From NCBI RefSeq assembly GCF_030285365.1, contig NZ_JASVDS010000003.1:372001-436000 (forward strand): DNA of 64,000 bases, written 5' to 3'. Shown here in pieces: positions 1 to 8,952 of this stretch. This DNA comes from Roseateles subflavus (lineage in GTDB: Bacteria; Pseudomonadota; Gammaproteobacteria; Burkholderiales; Burkholderiaceae_C). The translations under genes and the position numbers were made by a program. Numbering within the stretch: position 1 is the stretch's first letter; every line of letters begins with the position of its first letter. Below the pieces are notes generated by a model. The model ran no database searches and had not been told where the DNA came from. It worked only from the letters and a program-made list of their open reading frames with translations.

Positions 1-57
1 TGTTGCAGGTGCAGCGGCTTGGCCAGGAATGGTGACACCAGCCCGGTGCCGCGGCAC

Positions 58-615
58 TCAAGGCGCCTTGCGGCCCAGCATGCGCAGCAGGGTGCGATCG
101 CGGTCCACGACATGGTGCTTCAGCGCGGCCAGCACGTGGACGGTCACCAGGGCCAGCAGCAGGTAGCCGCCCCAGTGGTGCGCCTGCTGGCCCAGCTCGG
201 CCAGGCCGGCGTGGTACGGCAGGACCTCGCCCGGCCTGGACGGGTCGTCCTGGTGCGGCACCAGAGGCAGGCCGAAGACGCCGAAGCCGTGGCCGCTGGC
301 GCCGGAGAACAGCATGCCGCTCAGGGGCATCAGCAGGGTCAGGCCGAGCAGGACGCCATGCGCCCAGCGCGCCGCGCGCTGCAGGGCCGGCGAGGTGGGC
401 TGCACCGGCGCCGGCAGACCCAGGCGCAGACGCTGGACCGCGCGGACCGCGATGACCAGCAGGGCGAGCACGCCCAGCGACTTGTGCCAGGGGTAGAGCG
501 CCCAGGTCTCGGTGCGGCTCATGTAGAGGCCCACGCCGGCCAGCCCGAGCATCAGGGCGGCCACGAGCCAGTGCAGCCGGCGGCTGGAAGGAGGGAGCGG
601 GTCGCGGTCGGGCAT
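58..615 (-). CDS. Cytochrome b561 family membrane protein
   Basis: This is a di-heme b-type cytochrome of the inner membrane; the family moves electrons between the quinol pool and periplasmic acceptors. The 185 residues give four hydrophobic helices. Histidines sit where family heme ligands are expected: H15 (SRRLHW), H44 (YPWHKSLG), H86, H146/H147 and H160. The length matches the bacterial CybB-like family (about 180). A family partner is often a YceI-like protein, but only 57 bases lie beyond the stop, so a partner cannot be checked. The 116 bp to the next minus-strand gene hold no clear terminator. Membership is confident; the physiological partner is unknown. Confidence 0.9.
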   Translation of the reverse strand: MPDRDPLPPSSRRLHWLVAALMLGLAGVGLYMSRTETWALYPWHKSLGVLALLVIAVRAVQRLRLGLPAPVQPTSPALQRAARWAHGVLLGLTLLMPLSGMLFSGASGHGFGVFGLPLVPHQDDPSRPGEVLPYHAGLAELGQQAHHWGGYLLLALVTVHVLAALKHHVVDRDRTLLRMLGRKAP

Positions 616-731
616 GGGGCGCAGGGTGTGGAGCGGACCCGCGAGTCTAGCGAGGCCACGCCATGCCCGCCCACGGCCCCTCGACGGCTGTGCGGCCCTT
701 GCACACCGGGCAGGCCCGGCCGCGCAGACCC

Positions 732-1247
732 TCAGCGACGGGCCAATGCCAGGCGCGCGGCTTCCGCCGCCTCCAGCCCGTGCTCACTGAACACCTGGAC
801 GCCGTGATGGCGCAGCAAGGCGGCGGTCAGGCCCTCGCCGGCCCGCTTGGTGCCGTCGAAATGGCCGGAGGCGATGCGCTGGCTGCCGCAGGAGGGGCTG
901 CCTTCCTTCAGCACCGCGATCTGCAGACCGTGGCGCCGCACCAGGGCCAGGGCGGCCTCGGCGCCGGCGCGGAAGGCCGCCGTCGGATCGCCGCCCTCGG
1001 CGTCGCGCAGGCGGGCCTGGCCCAGCCAGACCTGCCAGCCCTGCGCACCGGCCTCGATCTCCGCGGGCGGGCGAGGCACCGGCAGGCCGCCGGCCAGCTC
1101 GGGGCACAGCGGCACGACCAGGCCAGCCGCCTGCCAGCGGTCCAGCAGGGGGGCGCGGAGGTCCTGTGCCCGGCCGTCGTAGCGCACCGGCGCCCCCAGC
1201 AGGCAGGCGCTGACGAGGATCTGCGGGCCGCCCTGGCCGTCAGCCAT
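732..1247 (-). CDS. DUF523 / TudS-type 2-thiouracil desulfurase family protein
   Basis: A 171-residue stand-alone DUF523 protein. The founding characterised member, TudS, removes sulfur from 2-thiouracil using a [4Fe-4S] cluster held by three cysteines. All three expected cysteines are visible: C15 in SACLLG, C48 in PLCPELAGG and C120 in SPSCGS. The YDG motif after the first cysteine is also typical. The gene lies 6 bp downstream of a FabG-like reductase and is probably in the same transcript with it and the esterase before it. Desulfuration of thiolated pyrimidines is inferred from the family; the natural substrate is not shown by the context. Confidence 0.85.
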   Translation of the reverse strand: MADGQGGPQILVSACLLGAPVRYDGRAQDLRAPLLDRWQAAGLVVPLCPELAGGLPVPRPPAEIEAGAQGWQVWLGQARLRDAEGGDPTAAFRAGAEAALALVRRHGLQIAVLKEGSPSCGSQRIASGHFDGTKRAGEGLTAALLRHHGVQVFSEHGLEAAEAARLALARR

Positions 1248-1253
1248 GCCGCC

Positions 1254-2006
1254 TCAGACCGTCAGCCCGCCGGAAACTTCCAGCACGGCGCCGTTGACGT
1301 AGCTGGCCTCGTCGCTGGCCAGGAAGGCATAGACATTGGCCACCTCGGCCGGGCTGCCCAGACGGCGCAGCGGCACTTCCTCCTGCATCTGGCCAAGGAC
1401 CTTGTCGGGGATGGTGGCGAGGATGGGCGTCTCGATGAAGCCTGGCGCCACGGCATTCACGCGCACGCCCTTGGGGCCGAGCTCCCGGCTCCAGGTCTTG
1501 GTGAAGCCGATCACGCCGAACTTGGCGGCGGCGTAGTTGGTCTGGCCGAAGTTGCCGTAGATGCCCACGACCGAGGAGGCGTTGAGGATCACCCCGCGGC
1601 CCTGCGCCACCATGGTGTCGACCACGGCCTGCGCGCAGTGGAAGACGCCGCGCAGGTTGACGTCGATGACGGCGTCGAACTGCTCGAGGCTCATCTTCTG
1701 CAGGCGGGCGTCCTGCGTGATGCCGGCGTTGTTGACCAGTACGTCGATGCGACCGAAGCGCGCCTTCACGGCGGCGGCCATGGCGTCCACCTGCGCGCGG
1801 TCCGTCACGGAGAAGGCGAAGCCCAGGGCCTCGGCGCCGGCGGCCCGGCACTGCGCCACGGCGGCATCGACGGCCTCCTGGCGCAGGTCGCACACGACGA
1901 CGATGGCGCCTTCCTGCGCGAACTTGAGGGCGGTGGCCAGGCCGATGCCCTGGGCGGCGCCCGTGATGATGGAAACCTGGCCTTCGAGGCGGCGTGCGGG
2001 GTTCAT
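1254..2006 (-). CDS. FabG-like 3-oxoacyl-ACP reductase (SDR family)
   Basis: A classical short-chain dehydrogenase/reductase of 250 residues, probably an NADPH-dependent 3-ketoacyl-ACP reductase in the cytosol. The Rossmann cofactor motif is TGAAQGIG (15-22), NNAG is at 92-95, and the catalytic set is S145, Y158 and K162 in SSVVG and NYAAAK, with the same 13-residue Ser-Tyr spacing as E. coli FabG. It is not in a fab operon, so it may be an accessory FabG acting on other 3-oxoacyl substrates. Its ATG overlaps the stop of the upstream esterase by 4 bp, implying translational coupling. Family is certain, substrate is not. Confidence 0.88.
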   Translation of the reverse strand: MNPARRLEGQVSIITGAAQGIGLATALKFAQEGAIVVVCDLRQEAVDAAVAQCRAAGAEALGFAFSVTDRAQVDAMAAAVKARFGRIDVLVNNAGITQDARLQKMSLEQFDAVIDVNLRGVFHCAQAVVDTMVAQGRGVILNASSVVGIYGNFGQTNYAAAKFGVIGFTKTWSRELGPKGVRVNAVAPGFIETPILATIPDKVLGQMQEEVPLRRLGSPAEVANVYAFLASDEASYVNGAVLEVSGGLTV

Positions 2007-2623
2007 AGCTGCAGAAACTCCGTCAGTTCAGAGAGGTAGTCGTCGAAATCCGAGAGGCCGTGGTCGCTGCCGTCGAGCAGCTTGATGCGGCTGCCCTCGT
2101 AGCGGGCGTGCATCTCGTGCCAGTCCAGCACCTCGTCGCCCTTGGCGATCACGGCCAGCAGGCGCTCCGGCCGCGCGATGGCGCCCGGGGGCAGGGCCTG
2201 GTGAAGGGCCCGCAGTTCGTCGACGAACTCGGGCCGGAAGAAGAAGCGCTCCTGCGGGTCCTGCCAGCAGCTGTGCTCGCCGATGTAGCGGGCGAGGTCG
2301 CGGGCCGGGTCCACGGCGGGGTTCAGCAGCACGGCGCGGCCACCCGTGTGCTGCTGCACCCAGGTCGCATAGAAGCCGCCCAGCGAGCTGCCCATCACCG
2401 CGAGGGACTCGCGCGGCCAGTCGGCGATCAGCGTGCGGATCAGGGCGATGGCCTCGGCGGGCGAAGGGGGCAGCTGTGGCGCCAGGAAGACGAGGTCCGG
2501 GCGCTGTTCGCCCACCCATCGCGCCATGCGCTGGGCCTTGGCCGAGCGTGGCGACGAGCGGAAGCCGTGCAGGTACAGCAGATGGGTGGTGCGGCGGGAG
2601 GCGGCGTGCGGAGCGGCGGGCAT
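2003..2623 (-). CDS. yqiA: YqiA-like alpha/beta-fold esterase
   Basis: A 206-residue alpha/beta hydrolase of the YqiA/UPF0227 group, small cytosolic esterases active on short acyl chains in E. coli. The oxyanion region is [10 protein letters not shown] near residue 17, the nucleophile S80 lies in GSSLGG, and D163 (KGDEVLD) and H188 (SDHGLS) complete the triad. The length matches the family (about 190-200). It is the first gene of an esterase - FabG-like - TudS-like minus-strand run and overlaps the next start by 4 bp. The 225-bp gap upstream is shared with the divergent metalloprotease gene and must carry both promoters; I could not pick convincing -35/-10 boxes in it. Confidence 0.82.
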   Translation of the reverse strand: MPAAPHAASRRTTHLLYLHGFRSSPRSAKAQRMARWVGEQRPDLVFLAPQLPPSPAEAIALIRTLIADWPRESLAVMGSSLGGFYATWVQQHTGGRAVLLNPAVDPARDLARYIGEHSCWQDPQERFFFRPEFVDELRALHQALPPGAIARPERLLAVIAKGDEVLDWHEMHARYEGSRIKLLDGSDHGLSDFDDYLSELTEFLQL

Positions 2624-2848
2624 GGCGGCGCAGTCTAGCGGCCCCGGCGCCGGCGCGCTGTCGGCTGGGCGTCAGTGCGCCGGGGGGGCTCGATGCGGCG
2701 TGCGATGAAGCACGGTTTGGCAGGGGCGAGTGGGGTGCGCCAGCATTGACGCCTGCGGGCGCCGCAACACAATGGGCGGCTTGTCATCAGCCCGGGGGGC
2801 TGCCGGGCCCGACCCGGCAGACCGGATCCTCACCAGAAAGTCAATCGA

Positions 2849-5521
2849 ATGACCCAGACTTCCTCGCGCCTGCCGGCTCAGCCGCTGAGCCTCCTGACCG
2901 CGGCCGTCGTGGCCGCCCTTGCCCTGGCCAGCCAGGCCGCCGTCGCGCAGGGCAATGGCGCCACGCCGCCGGCCGCCGCCGCCAGCGGTGCCGCCGCCCC
3001 GGCCGCCGCCGCGAAGCCGCCGGTCGACCCGACGGCGCCCAAGCCCTTCAACGACATCATCAAGGACGCCAAGAGCCAGGACGGCCTGTTCCCGATCTGG
3101 CGCAAGGACGAGAAGGTCTGGCTCGAGATTCCCAAGGCCCAGCTGAACAAGCCCTTCCTCTTCTCCGTCAACGTCGCCAATGGCGTGGGCGAGCGCGGCC
3201 TCTACGCCAGCCAGATGGGCCGTGTGCACCTGGCCGAATGGCGTCGCGTGGGCAACCAGCTGCAGCTGGTGGCCCTGAACACCAAGTTCCGCGCCGAGGG
3301 CGGCAACCGCCTGGCCTCCGAGCAGGCCTTCTCGCCCAGCCTGCTGGCGGCCTCGCCCGTGGCCAGCGCCGAGCACGCCGAGCGCAAGTCCTTCCTGGTG
3401 GACGCCAGCCTGCTGCTGACGGACATCCCCGGCCTGTCGACGCGCCTGGAGATGGCCTACCGCCTGCCCTTCGCCCCGGACCGCGCCAACAGCTTCGTCG
3501 AGGCCACGCGCGCCGAGGCCGGCCTGAGCACGCTGACCGCCCGCATGCACTTCGCGACGCCGCGCATCCCGGCGCCGCCCCTCACACCCATGCCGGTGCC
3601 GATGCCCAGCGCCCCGCAGGCCACGCCGGATCCGCGCAGCCTGTTCATGAGCTTCGTCTACAGCTTCAAGGCGCTGCCCGAGCAGGCCATGAAGGCCCGC
3701 CTGGCCGACCCGCGCCTGGGCCATTTCGCCGAGTCCTACACCGACCTCAGCGAGGACTTCAAGCCCAACACCCGCGTCCACGCCATCAAGCGCTGGCGCC
3801 TGGAGAAGGCCGACCCGCAGGCGGCGCTGTCCGAGCCGGTCAAGCCCATCACCTACTGGCTGGACAAGAACATCCCGCCCAAGTACCGCAAGGCGGTCGA
3901 GGAGGGCATCCTCGAGTGGAACAAGGCCTTCGAGAAGATCGGCTACAAGAATGCCGTCGTCGCCAAGCAGCAGCCGGATGACGCCGACTGGGACAACATG
4001 GACGCCGGCCATGCCTCGATCCGCTGGTTCGTGGGCGCCGACGTCGGCTTCGCCATCGGCCCGAGCCATGCCGATCCCCGCACCGGTGAGATCCTGGATG
4101 CGGACATCGGCATGAGCGATGTCTTCGCCCGTGGCTCGCGCCGCTTCCTGATCGAGGACGTGAACCGCCCGCTGGCCCACGCGGCCCATGCCGGCCACGA
4201 CGCCGGCGAGGACTGCCGCTACGCCCAGGAGGCCGCCAGCGAGATGGACTTCGCGCTCGACGTCCTGGAGGCTCGCGGCGAGATCGCCCCGGACAGCCCC
4301 GAGGCCGAAGCCTTCGTGCATGCCGTGATCCGCGACGTGATCATGCATGAGGTGGGCCACACGCTGGGCCTGAAGCACAACTTCAAGGCCTCCACCACCG
4401 TGACGCAGGCGCAGCTGCTGGACAAGGCCTGGACCGATGCGCACGGCATCTCCGGCTCCGTGATGGACTACAACGCCTACAACCTCTCGCTCAAGGGCGA
4501 GTCGCACGGCGCGCTGACCAACACCACGCTGGGCGCCTACGACTACTGGGCCATCGAGTACGCCTACAAGCCGATGGCCGCCGAGATGGAGGCCCAGGAG
4601 CTGGCGAAGATCGCGGCGCGCAGCACCGAGCCGGCGCTGGCCTATGCCGACGATGCCGATGCCGATCTCTTCGGCGGCATCGACCCGCTGGCCAACCGCT
4701 TCGACCTCGGCGCCGACCCGCTGGCCTACTACAAGCGCCGCCTGAAGCTCTCGCAGGAGCTGTGGACCCGCGTGCAGGACCGCAAGCCGCAGGTCGGTGA
4801 CGATCCCCTGCGTCAGCGCCGCGTGCTGATGGGCGGCTTTGCGCAGCTGGGCCGTGCGGCCGAGCTGGTCGGCAAGTACGTCGGTGGCATGTACATGCAG
4901 CGCGAGCTGCCCGGCGCCGGCGCGCAGCCGGCCTTCAAGCCGGTCGAGCCCGCCCGCCAGCGCGAGGCCCTGGACTTCCTGGCCAAGGGCCTGTTCAGCG
5001 CCGACAGCTTCCGCTTCAAGCCGGAGTTCCTGAGCACGCTGACGGTGGACTACAACGAGTGGGAGCGCGCCGGCCCGGTGGACATCCCCGGTGCCGTGGC
5101 CCGCATCCAGAACATCGCCCTGGACCGCCTCTACAGTGCCGGCACCGCCCAGCGCCTGATGGACCTGCCGGGCTTCGTGCCGGAGAAGGACCGCAAGGGC
5201 CTGATCACCCTGAACGAGGTCTTCGCGAGCACGCAGAACGCCGTGTGGAGCGAGCTCAAGACCGGGGGCGAGATCGACCGCCTGCGCCGCAATCTGCAGC
5301 GTGAGCATCTGCGTCGCCTGCAGGCCGTGCTGACCCGCGGCAGCGGCCCTGGCGTGATGGCCGATGCCTACGCGCTGGTGCGTCTGCATGCCAATCAGCT
5401 GCAGTCCGATCTGCGCACGGCCGTGGCCCGTGGCGGCCAGTCCGTCGAGACCCGCGCCCACCTGGCCGAGTCGCTCGACATGCTGTCCAGCCTCCTCAAG
5501 GCGACCATGCAGCGCAGCTGA
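2849..5521 (+). CDS. Exported zinc metalloprotease (DUF5117/DUF4953-type)
   Basis: An 890-residue zinc-dependent protease. An N-terminal signal peptide ends near residue 34 (AVAQG), followed by an Ala/Pro-rich linker, so it acts in the periplasm or outside. The zinc site is a metzincin-type HEVGHTLGLKH: H500, H504 and H510 bind zinc and E501 is the base. A Met-turn-like SVMDYN has M539. The C-terminal third is helical and of unknown role. Such proteins are widespread in Proteobacteria and Bacteroidetes, and substrates are mostly unknown. The gene stands alone: a strong intrinsic terminator begins 23 bp after the stop, and a divergent operon lies upstream. Confidence 0.85.
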   Translation: MTQTSSRLPAQPLSLLTAAVVAALALASQAAVAQGNGATPPAAAASGAAAPAAAAKPPVDPTAPKPFNDIIKDAKSQDGLFPIWRKDEKVWLEIPKAQLNKPFLFSVNVANGVGERGLYASQMGRVHLAEWRRVGNQLQLVALNTKFRAEGGNRLASEQAFSPSLLAASPVASAEHAERKSFLVDASLLLTDIPGLSTRLEMAYRLPFAPDRANSFVEATRAEAGLSTLTARMHFATPRIPAPPLTPMPVPMPSAPQATPDPRSLFMSFVYSFKALPEQAMKARLADPRLGHFAESYTDLSEDFKPNTRVHAIKRWRLEKADPQAALSEPVKPITYWLDKNIPPKYRKAVEEGILEWNKAFEKIGYKNAVVAKQQPDDADWDNMDAGHASIRWFVGADVGFAIGPSHADPRTGEILDADIGMSDVFARGSRRFLIEDVNRPLAHAAHAGHDAGEDCRYAQEAASEMDFALDVLEARGEIAPDSPEAEAFVHAVIRDVIMHEVGHTLGLKHNFKASTTVTQAQLLDKAWTDAHGISGSVMDYNAYNLSLKGESHGALTNTTLGAYDYWAIEYAYKPMAAEMEAQELAKIAARSTEPALAYADDADADLFGGIDPLANRFDLGADPLAYYKRRLKLSQELWTRVQDRKPQVGDDPLRQRRVLMGGFAQLGRAAELVGKYVGGMYMQRELPGAGAQPAFKPVEPARQREALDFLAKGLFSADSFRFKPEFLSTLTVDYNEWERAGPVDIPGAVARIQNIALDRLYSAGTAQRLMDLPGFVPEKDRKGLITLNEVFASTQNAVWSELKTGGEIDRLRRNLQREHLRRLQAVLTRGSGPGVMADAYALVRLHANQLQSDLRTAVARGGQSVETRAHLAESLDMLSSLLKATMQRS

Positions 5522-5544
5522 ACACGGCTTTGCTCCCGCCGAAG

Positions 5545-5580
5545 GCCGGCCCGCGCGACAAGCCCGGGCCGGCTTTTTCT
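5545..5580 (+). terminator. Rho-independent terminator of the metalloprotease gene
   Basis: A perfect 9-bp stem (5545-5553 pairing with 5565-5573, GCCGGCCCG/CGGGCCGGC) encloses an 11-nt loop and is followed directly by TTTTT (5574-5578). It lies 23 bp after the metalloprotease stop codon and separates that gene from nadB. Confidence 0.9.
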
Positions 5581-5755
5581 TTGCGGCGCGTCATGGGTGC
5601 CAGAGCCAGGCCTCCCTTGCGCCCTGGCGAGTGCGCGGTCGGCCGTCACGATCCCACCCTTTGTCCATCGCGCAGGCGGGCGCATTGCCCGGCTCCTAGA
5701 ATCAGGCACCTTTTGCGATGACGCCCCCGTGACCGGACGGCGTGCCGAACGATTC

Positions 5756-7357
5756 ATGAGCGCTGCTGATTCCCAACTTCCCGTGGTCATCGTGGGCGCC
5801 GGCCTGGCCGGTCTGACCGTGGCTCTGCATCTGGCGGACCAGGTCCCCGTGATCGTGCTGGCCAAGCGCGAGCTCGGTGAGGCGGCGACGGCCTGGGCGC
5901 AGGGCGGCATCGTCGGCGTGCTCGGCAGCGATGACAGCATCGACAGCCATGTGCGCGACACCCAGGACGCCGGCGCCGGTCTCGTCGATGAAGCCACCGC
6001 GCGCTTCATCGCGGAGCGCAGTGCGGAGGCCGTCGAGTGGCTGGTGCGCCAGGGCGTTCCCTTCACGCCCGAGGCCGGCGGACCATTGGGCCTGCACCTC
6101 ACGCGCGAGGGCGGCCACGCCGTGCGCCGCATCGCCCATGCCGCCGATGCCACGGGCAAGGCCATCCACGAGCAGCTGCTGGCTGCCGCGCAGGCGCACC
6201 CCAACATCCAGCTGCGCGAGCGCTGGATGGCGCTGGATCTCATCACCTCGCGCCACGTGCAGCGCGACGAGGAACCCCGCTGCTACGGCCTCTACGCCCT
6301 GGACATCGACCGCCAGCGCGTCGAGACCCTGCCCGCGCGCGCCGTTGTGATGGCCACCGGCGGCGCCGGCAAGGTCTACCGCTACACCACCAATCCGGAC
6401 ACCTCCACGGGCGACGGCATCGCCATGGCCTGGCGCGCGGGCTGCCGGGTCGCGAACATGGAGTTCATCCAGTTCCACCCCACCTGCCTCTACCACCCCG
6501 AGGAGCGCAGCTTCCTCATCACCGAGGCCCTGCGCGGCGAGGGCGGCTACCTCACCCTGCCCGACGGCACGCGCTTCATGGCCGCGCATGACGAGCGCAT
6601 GGAGCTGGCCCCGCGGGACATCGTCGCGCGGGCCATCGACTTCGAGATGAAGAAGCACGGCCTCGACCACGTCTGGCTCGACGCCCGGCATCTGGGCGAG
6701 GACTTCCTCAAGAGCCATTTCCCGACCATCCACGCCCGCTGCCTGAAGCTGGGCATCGACATCGCCCGGCAGCCGATTCCCGTGGTGCCGGCCGTGCACT
6801 TCACCTGCGGCGGCGTGGTCTCCGACCTGCACGGTCGCAGCGACCTCCCGGGCCTCTACGCCGTCGGCGAGACCGCCTACACGGGCCTGCACGGCGCCAA
6901 CCGCCTGGCCAGCAACTCGCTGCTGGAGTGCGTGGTGCTCGGCCGCACCTGCGCCGAGGACATCCAGGCCCTGACCGAGCCGCTGCCCGCGCCGCTGCCG
7001 GCCTGGGACGAGAGCCAGGTCGAGGACGCCGACGAGCAGGTCGTCATCGCCCACAACTGGGACGAGCTGCGCCTGCTGATGTGGAACTACGTGGGCATCG
7101 TGCGCACGACCAAGCGCCTGGAGCGCGCGCTGCACCGCATCGCGCTGCTGCGCAGCGAGATCGACGACTACTACGCCAACTTCCGCGTCACGCGGGACCT
7201 GCTGGAGCTGCGCAATCTCGTCGACTGCGCGGAGCTGATCGTGCGTTCGGCCCTGCTGCGCCACGAGAGCCGTGGCCTGCACTTCAGCCGCGACTACCCG
7301 CGCACGCTGCCGGTGAGCTTCCCCACGGTGCTGATTGCCGAGCGCAGCCGGCGCTGA
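5756..7357 (+). CDS. nadB: L-aspartate oxidase
   Basis: NadB oxidises L-aspartate to iminoaspartate, the first step of de novo NAD synthesis; NadA (encoded at 8953-10056 on the other strand) then makes quinolinate. From ATG 5756 the protein has 533 residues (E. coli NadB has 540). The FAD-binding GAGLAG is at 14-19, with AWAQGGI and HPTCLYHP typical of the succinate dehydrogenase/fumarate reductase flavoprotein fold, and a helical C-terminal domain follows. An in-frame GTG at 5729 is an alternative start; the ATG is preferred because the product then opens directly into the FAD domain. A TAGAAT box at 5697-5702 could be a -10 element, but no good -35 was seen. Confidence 0.95.
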   Translation: MSAADSQLPVVIVGAGLAGLTVALHLADQVPVIVLAKRELGEAATAWAQGGIVGVLGSDDSIDSHVRDTQDAGAGLVDEATARFIAERSAEAVEWLVRQGVPFTPEAGGPLGLHLTREGGHAVRRIAHAADATGKAIHEQLLAAAQAHPNIQLRERWMALDLITSRHVQRDEEPRCYGLYALDIDRQRVETLPARAVVMATGGAGKVYRYTTNPDTSTGDGIAMAWRAGCRVANMEFIQFHPTCLYHPEERSFLITEALRGEGGYLTLPDGTRFMAAHDERMELAPRDIVARAIDFEMKKHGLDHVWLDARHLGEDFLKSHFPTIHARCLKLGIDIARQPIPVVPAVHFTCGGVVSDLHGRSDLPGLYAVGETAYTGLHGANRLASNSLLECVVLGRTCAEDIQALTEPLPAPLPAWDESQVEDADEQVVIAHNWDELRLLMWNYVGIVRTTKRLERALHRIALLRSEIDDYYANFRVTRDLLELRNLVDCAELIVRSALLRHESRGLHFSRDYPRTLPVSFPTVLIAERSRR

Positions 7358-7378
7358 GCGTGGCGCGCCGGCCGGGCC

Positions 7379-7681
7379 TCAGCCGGCCGCCTGCTTGGCG
7401 CGCAGCGCGAGCCGGGCCTGGACGAAGTTGAAGGCGTAGGACACCGCCTCCGCGATGGCGGCATCGGTCTCGAGCCGCTCGGCTTCCGTCAGGTAGAAGC
7501 TGAAGTCCACCGCATGGCGGATGTAGCGCGGGGGCAGGCGGTTGAGCGCCACGCAGGCGACGTCGCAGAGCAGCTCGTCGTCGCGGGCCAGCGCCGGGTA
7601 CCGGGGGGCGCTCGCGACGACGGCGGCGAACACTTCGCGCTCATGGTGGTTGTACAGCGAGGTGAAGTCGACGGAGGACAT
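7379..7681 (-). CDS. ComFB-like (late competence development) protein
   Basis: A 100-residue protein resembling the ComFB family: an N-terminal YNHHE...VFAAV helix, then a conserved core CDVACVALNRLPPRYIRH (residues 39-56). Cysteines C39 and C43 are the kind of paired cysteines seen in B. subtilis ComFB, which binds zinc. Some ComFB-domain proteins are reported as c-di-nucleotide receptors in cyanobacteria; whether this one binds any is unknown. The ATG at 7681 was chosen because the family homology starts within ten residues of it. The gene stands alone between nadB (convergent, 21 bp away) and an unknown exported protein, in a window that also encodes type IV pilus signalling and two GGDEF proteins. 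Confidence 0.72.
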   Translation of the reverse strand: MSSVDFTSLYNHHEREVFAAVVASAPRYPALARDDELLCDVACVALNRLPPRYIRHAVDFSFYLTEAERLETDAAIAEAVSYAFNFVQARLALRAKQAAG

Positions 7682-7860
7682 GCGGGGACCTTTTGCGCAG
7701 GTGGTGATCCCGGACGCAGCGCCGGGGCCGGATGCCTGCTTTATAGCGTCTGGGCCTTCGGCAGGCCAGGGGCTCGTCCCCAGAAAACCCGCCGAAAACG
7801 GGCTGAACTTGCGCCGGAGCGGCCCGTCCCTGCGCCCGGTCAAGCCGGGCGCGCCGCGCC

Positions 7861-8853
7861 TCAGGGCTGCTGGGGTGCCGGCGCCTGGGGGGCGCGGACC
7901 GGACCCACTTCCACCTGGCCCTGGCCGCGCACCGACTTGAACGCCGCGCGCTCCACGAGCCCCACCAGGCGCTCCGCCAGCACGCTCGGGCTCACCTGCT
8001 TGGCAGGGTCGACGGCCGTGGATTCGGGGTCGGCGTACTTGGTGTGCTCGAACATGCGCTGGCGCTTGAGGATGTTCAGGGTCTGCGCATCCAGCGTGAG
8101 GCGCTCGAAGTAGAAGTAGGGCGCGATGTAGGTGGCGCTGGCGCGCTTGGTGCCGTCGTTCGGATTGACGGTGGTGCGCGTGCCGGCATCGCTGTCCGGG
8201 GCTTCCTCGATGTCGCCCTCGGCGGTGAGCTGCACGCGCTCGTTCTTCAAGGGCTGGATGTAGATGCCGACGCCGGAGAGGCGGTTGCCCAGGCCGTTGA
8301 GCTGCAGGCCCGAGAAGTAGGGCACGACCAGCTCGATGCGGGTCCACTTGGCGCGCTCCGGCATGCCCTTCAGGAAGGCCAGCACCTCGGCCAGCATCAG
8401 CTTCTCGCGGTCGCTGCCCGGAGCCTTGTCCAGGCGCTGTGCGAGCTCCTCCGGCGGGTTCCACGCCATCAGCACGTGCTCGGCGTCCGGCTCCTCCAGC
8501 TCCAGGGCCTCGTCCAGCCCCTTGAGCACCGCCATGTTGAGGCTGCCGCCCGGCACCTGCATCGAGTGGCGCGAGTAGGGCGCGAGGTTGCTGCCCACGC
8601 TCTTGCGCTGGCGAACCAGGCCGATGCGGTCACCCACGGCGGCCACCACGGCCACGACGGGCTTGGCGGCGGCGTCCGCGGCGGGCGGGGTGGGGGCCGA
8701 TGGGGCGGGCGACGTGGCGGGCGGCGTGGCTGGTGAGGGGGCAGGTGCGGGCGCAGCCATCCCGCTGGCCGGGCTCTGCGCCCCGGCCGGCATCTGGCTG
8801 GTGGTGATCAGGACGGCGGCAAGGGCCGTCAGTGCGGCATGGCGGTGTTTCAT
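7861..8853 (-). CDS. Exported protein of unknown function, Pro/Ala-rich N-terminus
   Basis: I do not recognise a family. The 330-residue product opens with a signal peptide (basic MKHRH, hydrophobic core, cleavage probably after AGA near residue 25). A Pro/Ala/Ser-rich spacer of about 35 residues follows, then a mixed alpha/beta globular domain (about 65-310) and a short Pro/Gln tail. No cysteines, enzyme motifs or membrane segments are visible after the signal. It is probably a soluble periplasmic protein on a flexible linker. An AAGGGGAG stretch upstream of the ATG is a plausible ribosome site. It sits between nadA and the ComFB-like gene in the same orientation, with 99 bp and 179 bp gaps, so it is probably transcribed separately. 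Confidence 0.75.
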   Translation of the reverse strand: MKHRHAALTALAAVLITTSQMPAGAQSPASGMAAPAPAPSPATPPATSPAPSAPTPPAADAAAKPVVAVVAAVGDRIGLVRQRKSVGSNLAPYSRHSMQVPGGSLNMAVLKGLDEALELEEPDAEHVLMAWNPPEELAQRLDKAPGSDREKLMLAEVLAFLKGMPERAKWTRIELVVPYFSGLQLNGLGNRLSGVGIYIQPLKNERVQLTAEGDIEEAPDSDAGTRTTVNPNDGTKRASATYIAPYFYFERLTLDAQTLNILKRQRMFEHTKYADPESTAVDPAKQVSPSVLAERLVGLVERAAFKSVRGQGQVEVGPVRAPQAPAPQQP

Positions 8854-8952
8854 GAGGAGCTCCCCTTCCCGTTGTTGCTTGAGGGGCGCAACGATAACCG
8901 CTACGGGCGCTGGTTCCAGAGGTCAGGGGCCCGCTGAATCGGCGGGCCTGCC

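Noticed and set aside
1-57. A possible 5' end of another minus-strand gene beyond cytochrome b561
   Set aside because: Only 57 bases remain; an open frame there is too short to judge.
2672-5461. A 929-codon minus-strand frame opposite the metalloprotease
   Set aside because: Antisense shadow; the plus strand has the signal peptide, zinc motif and terminator.
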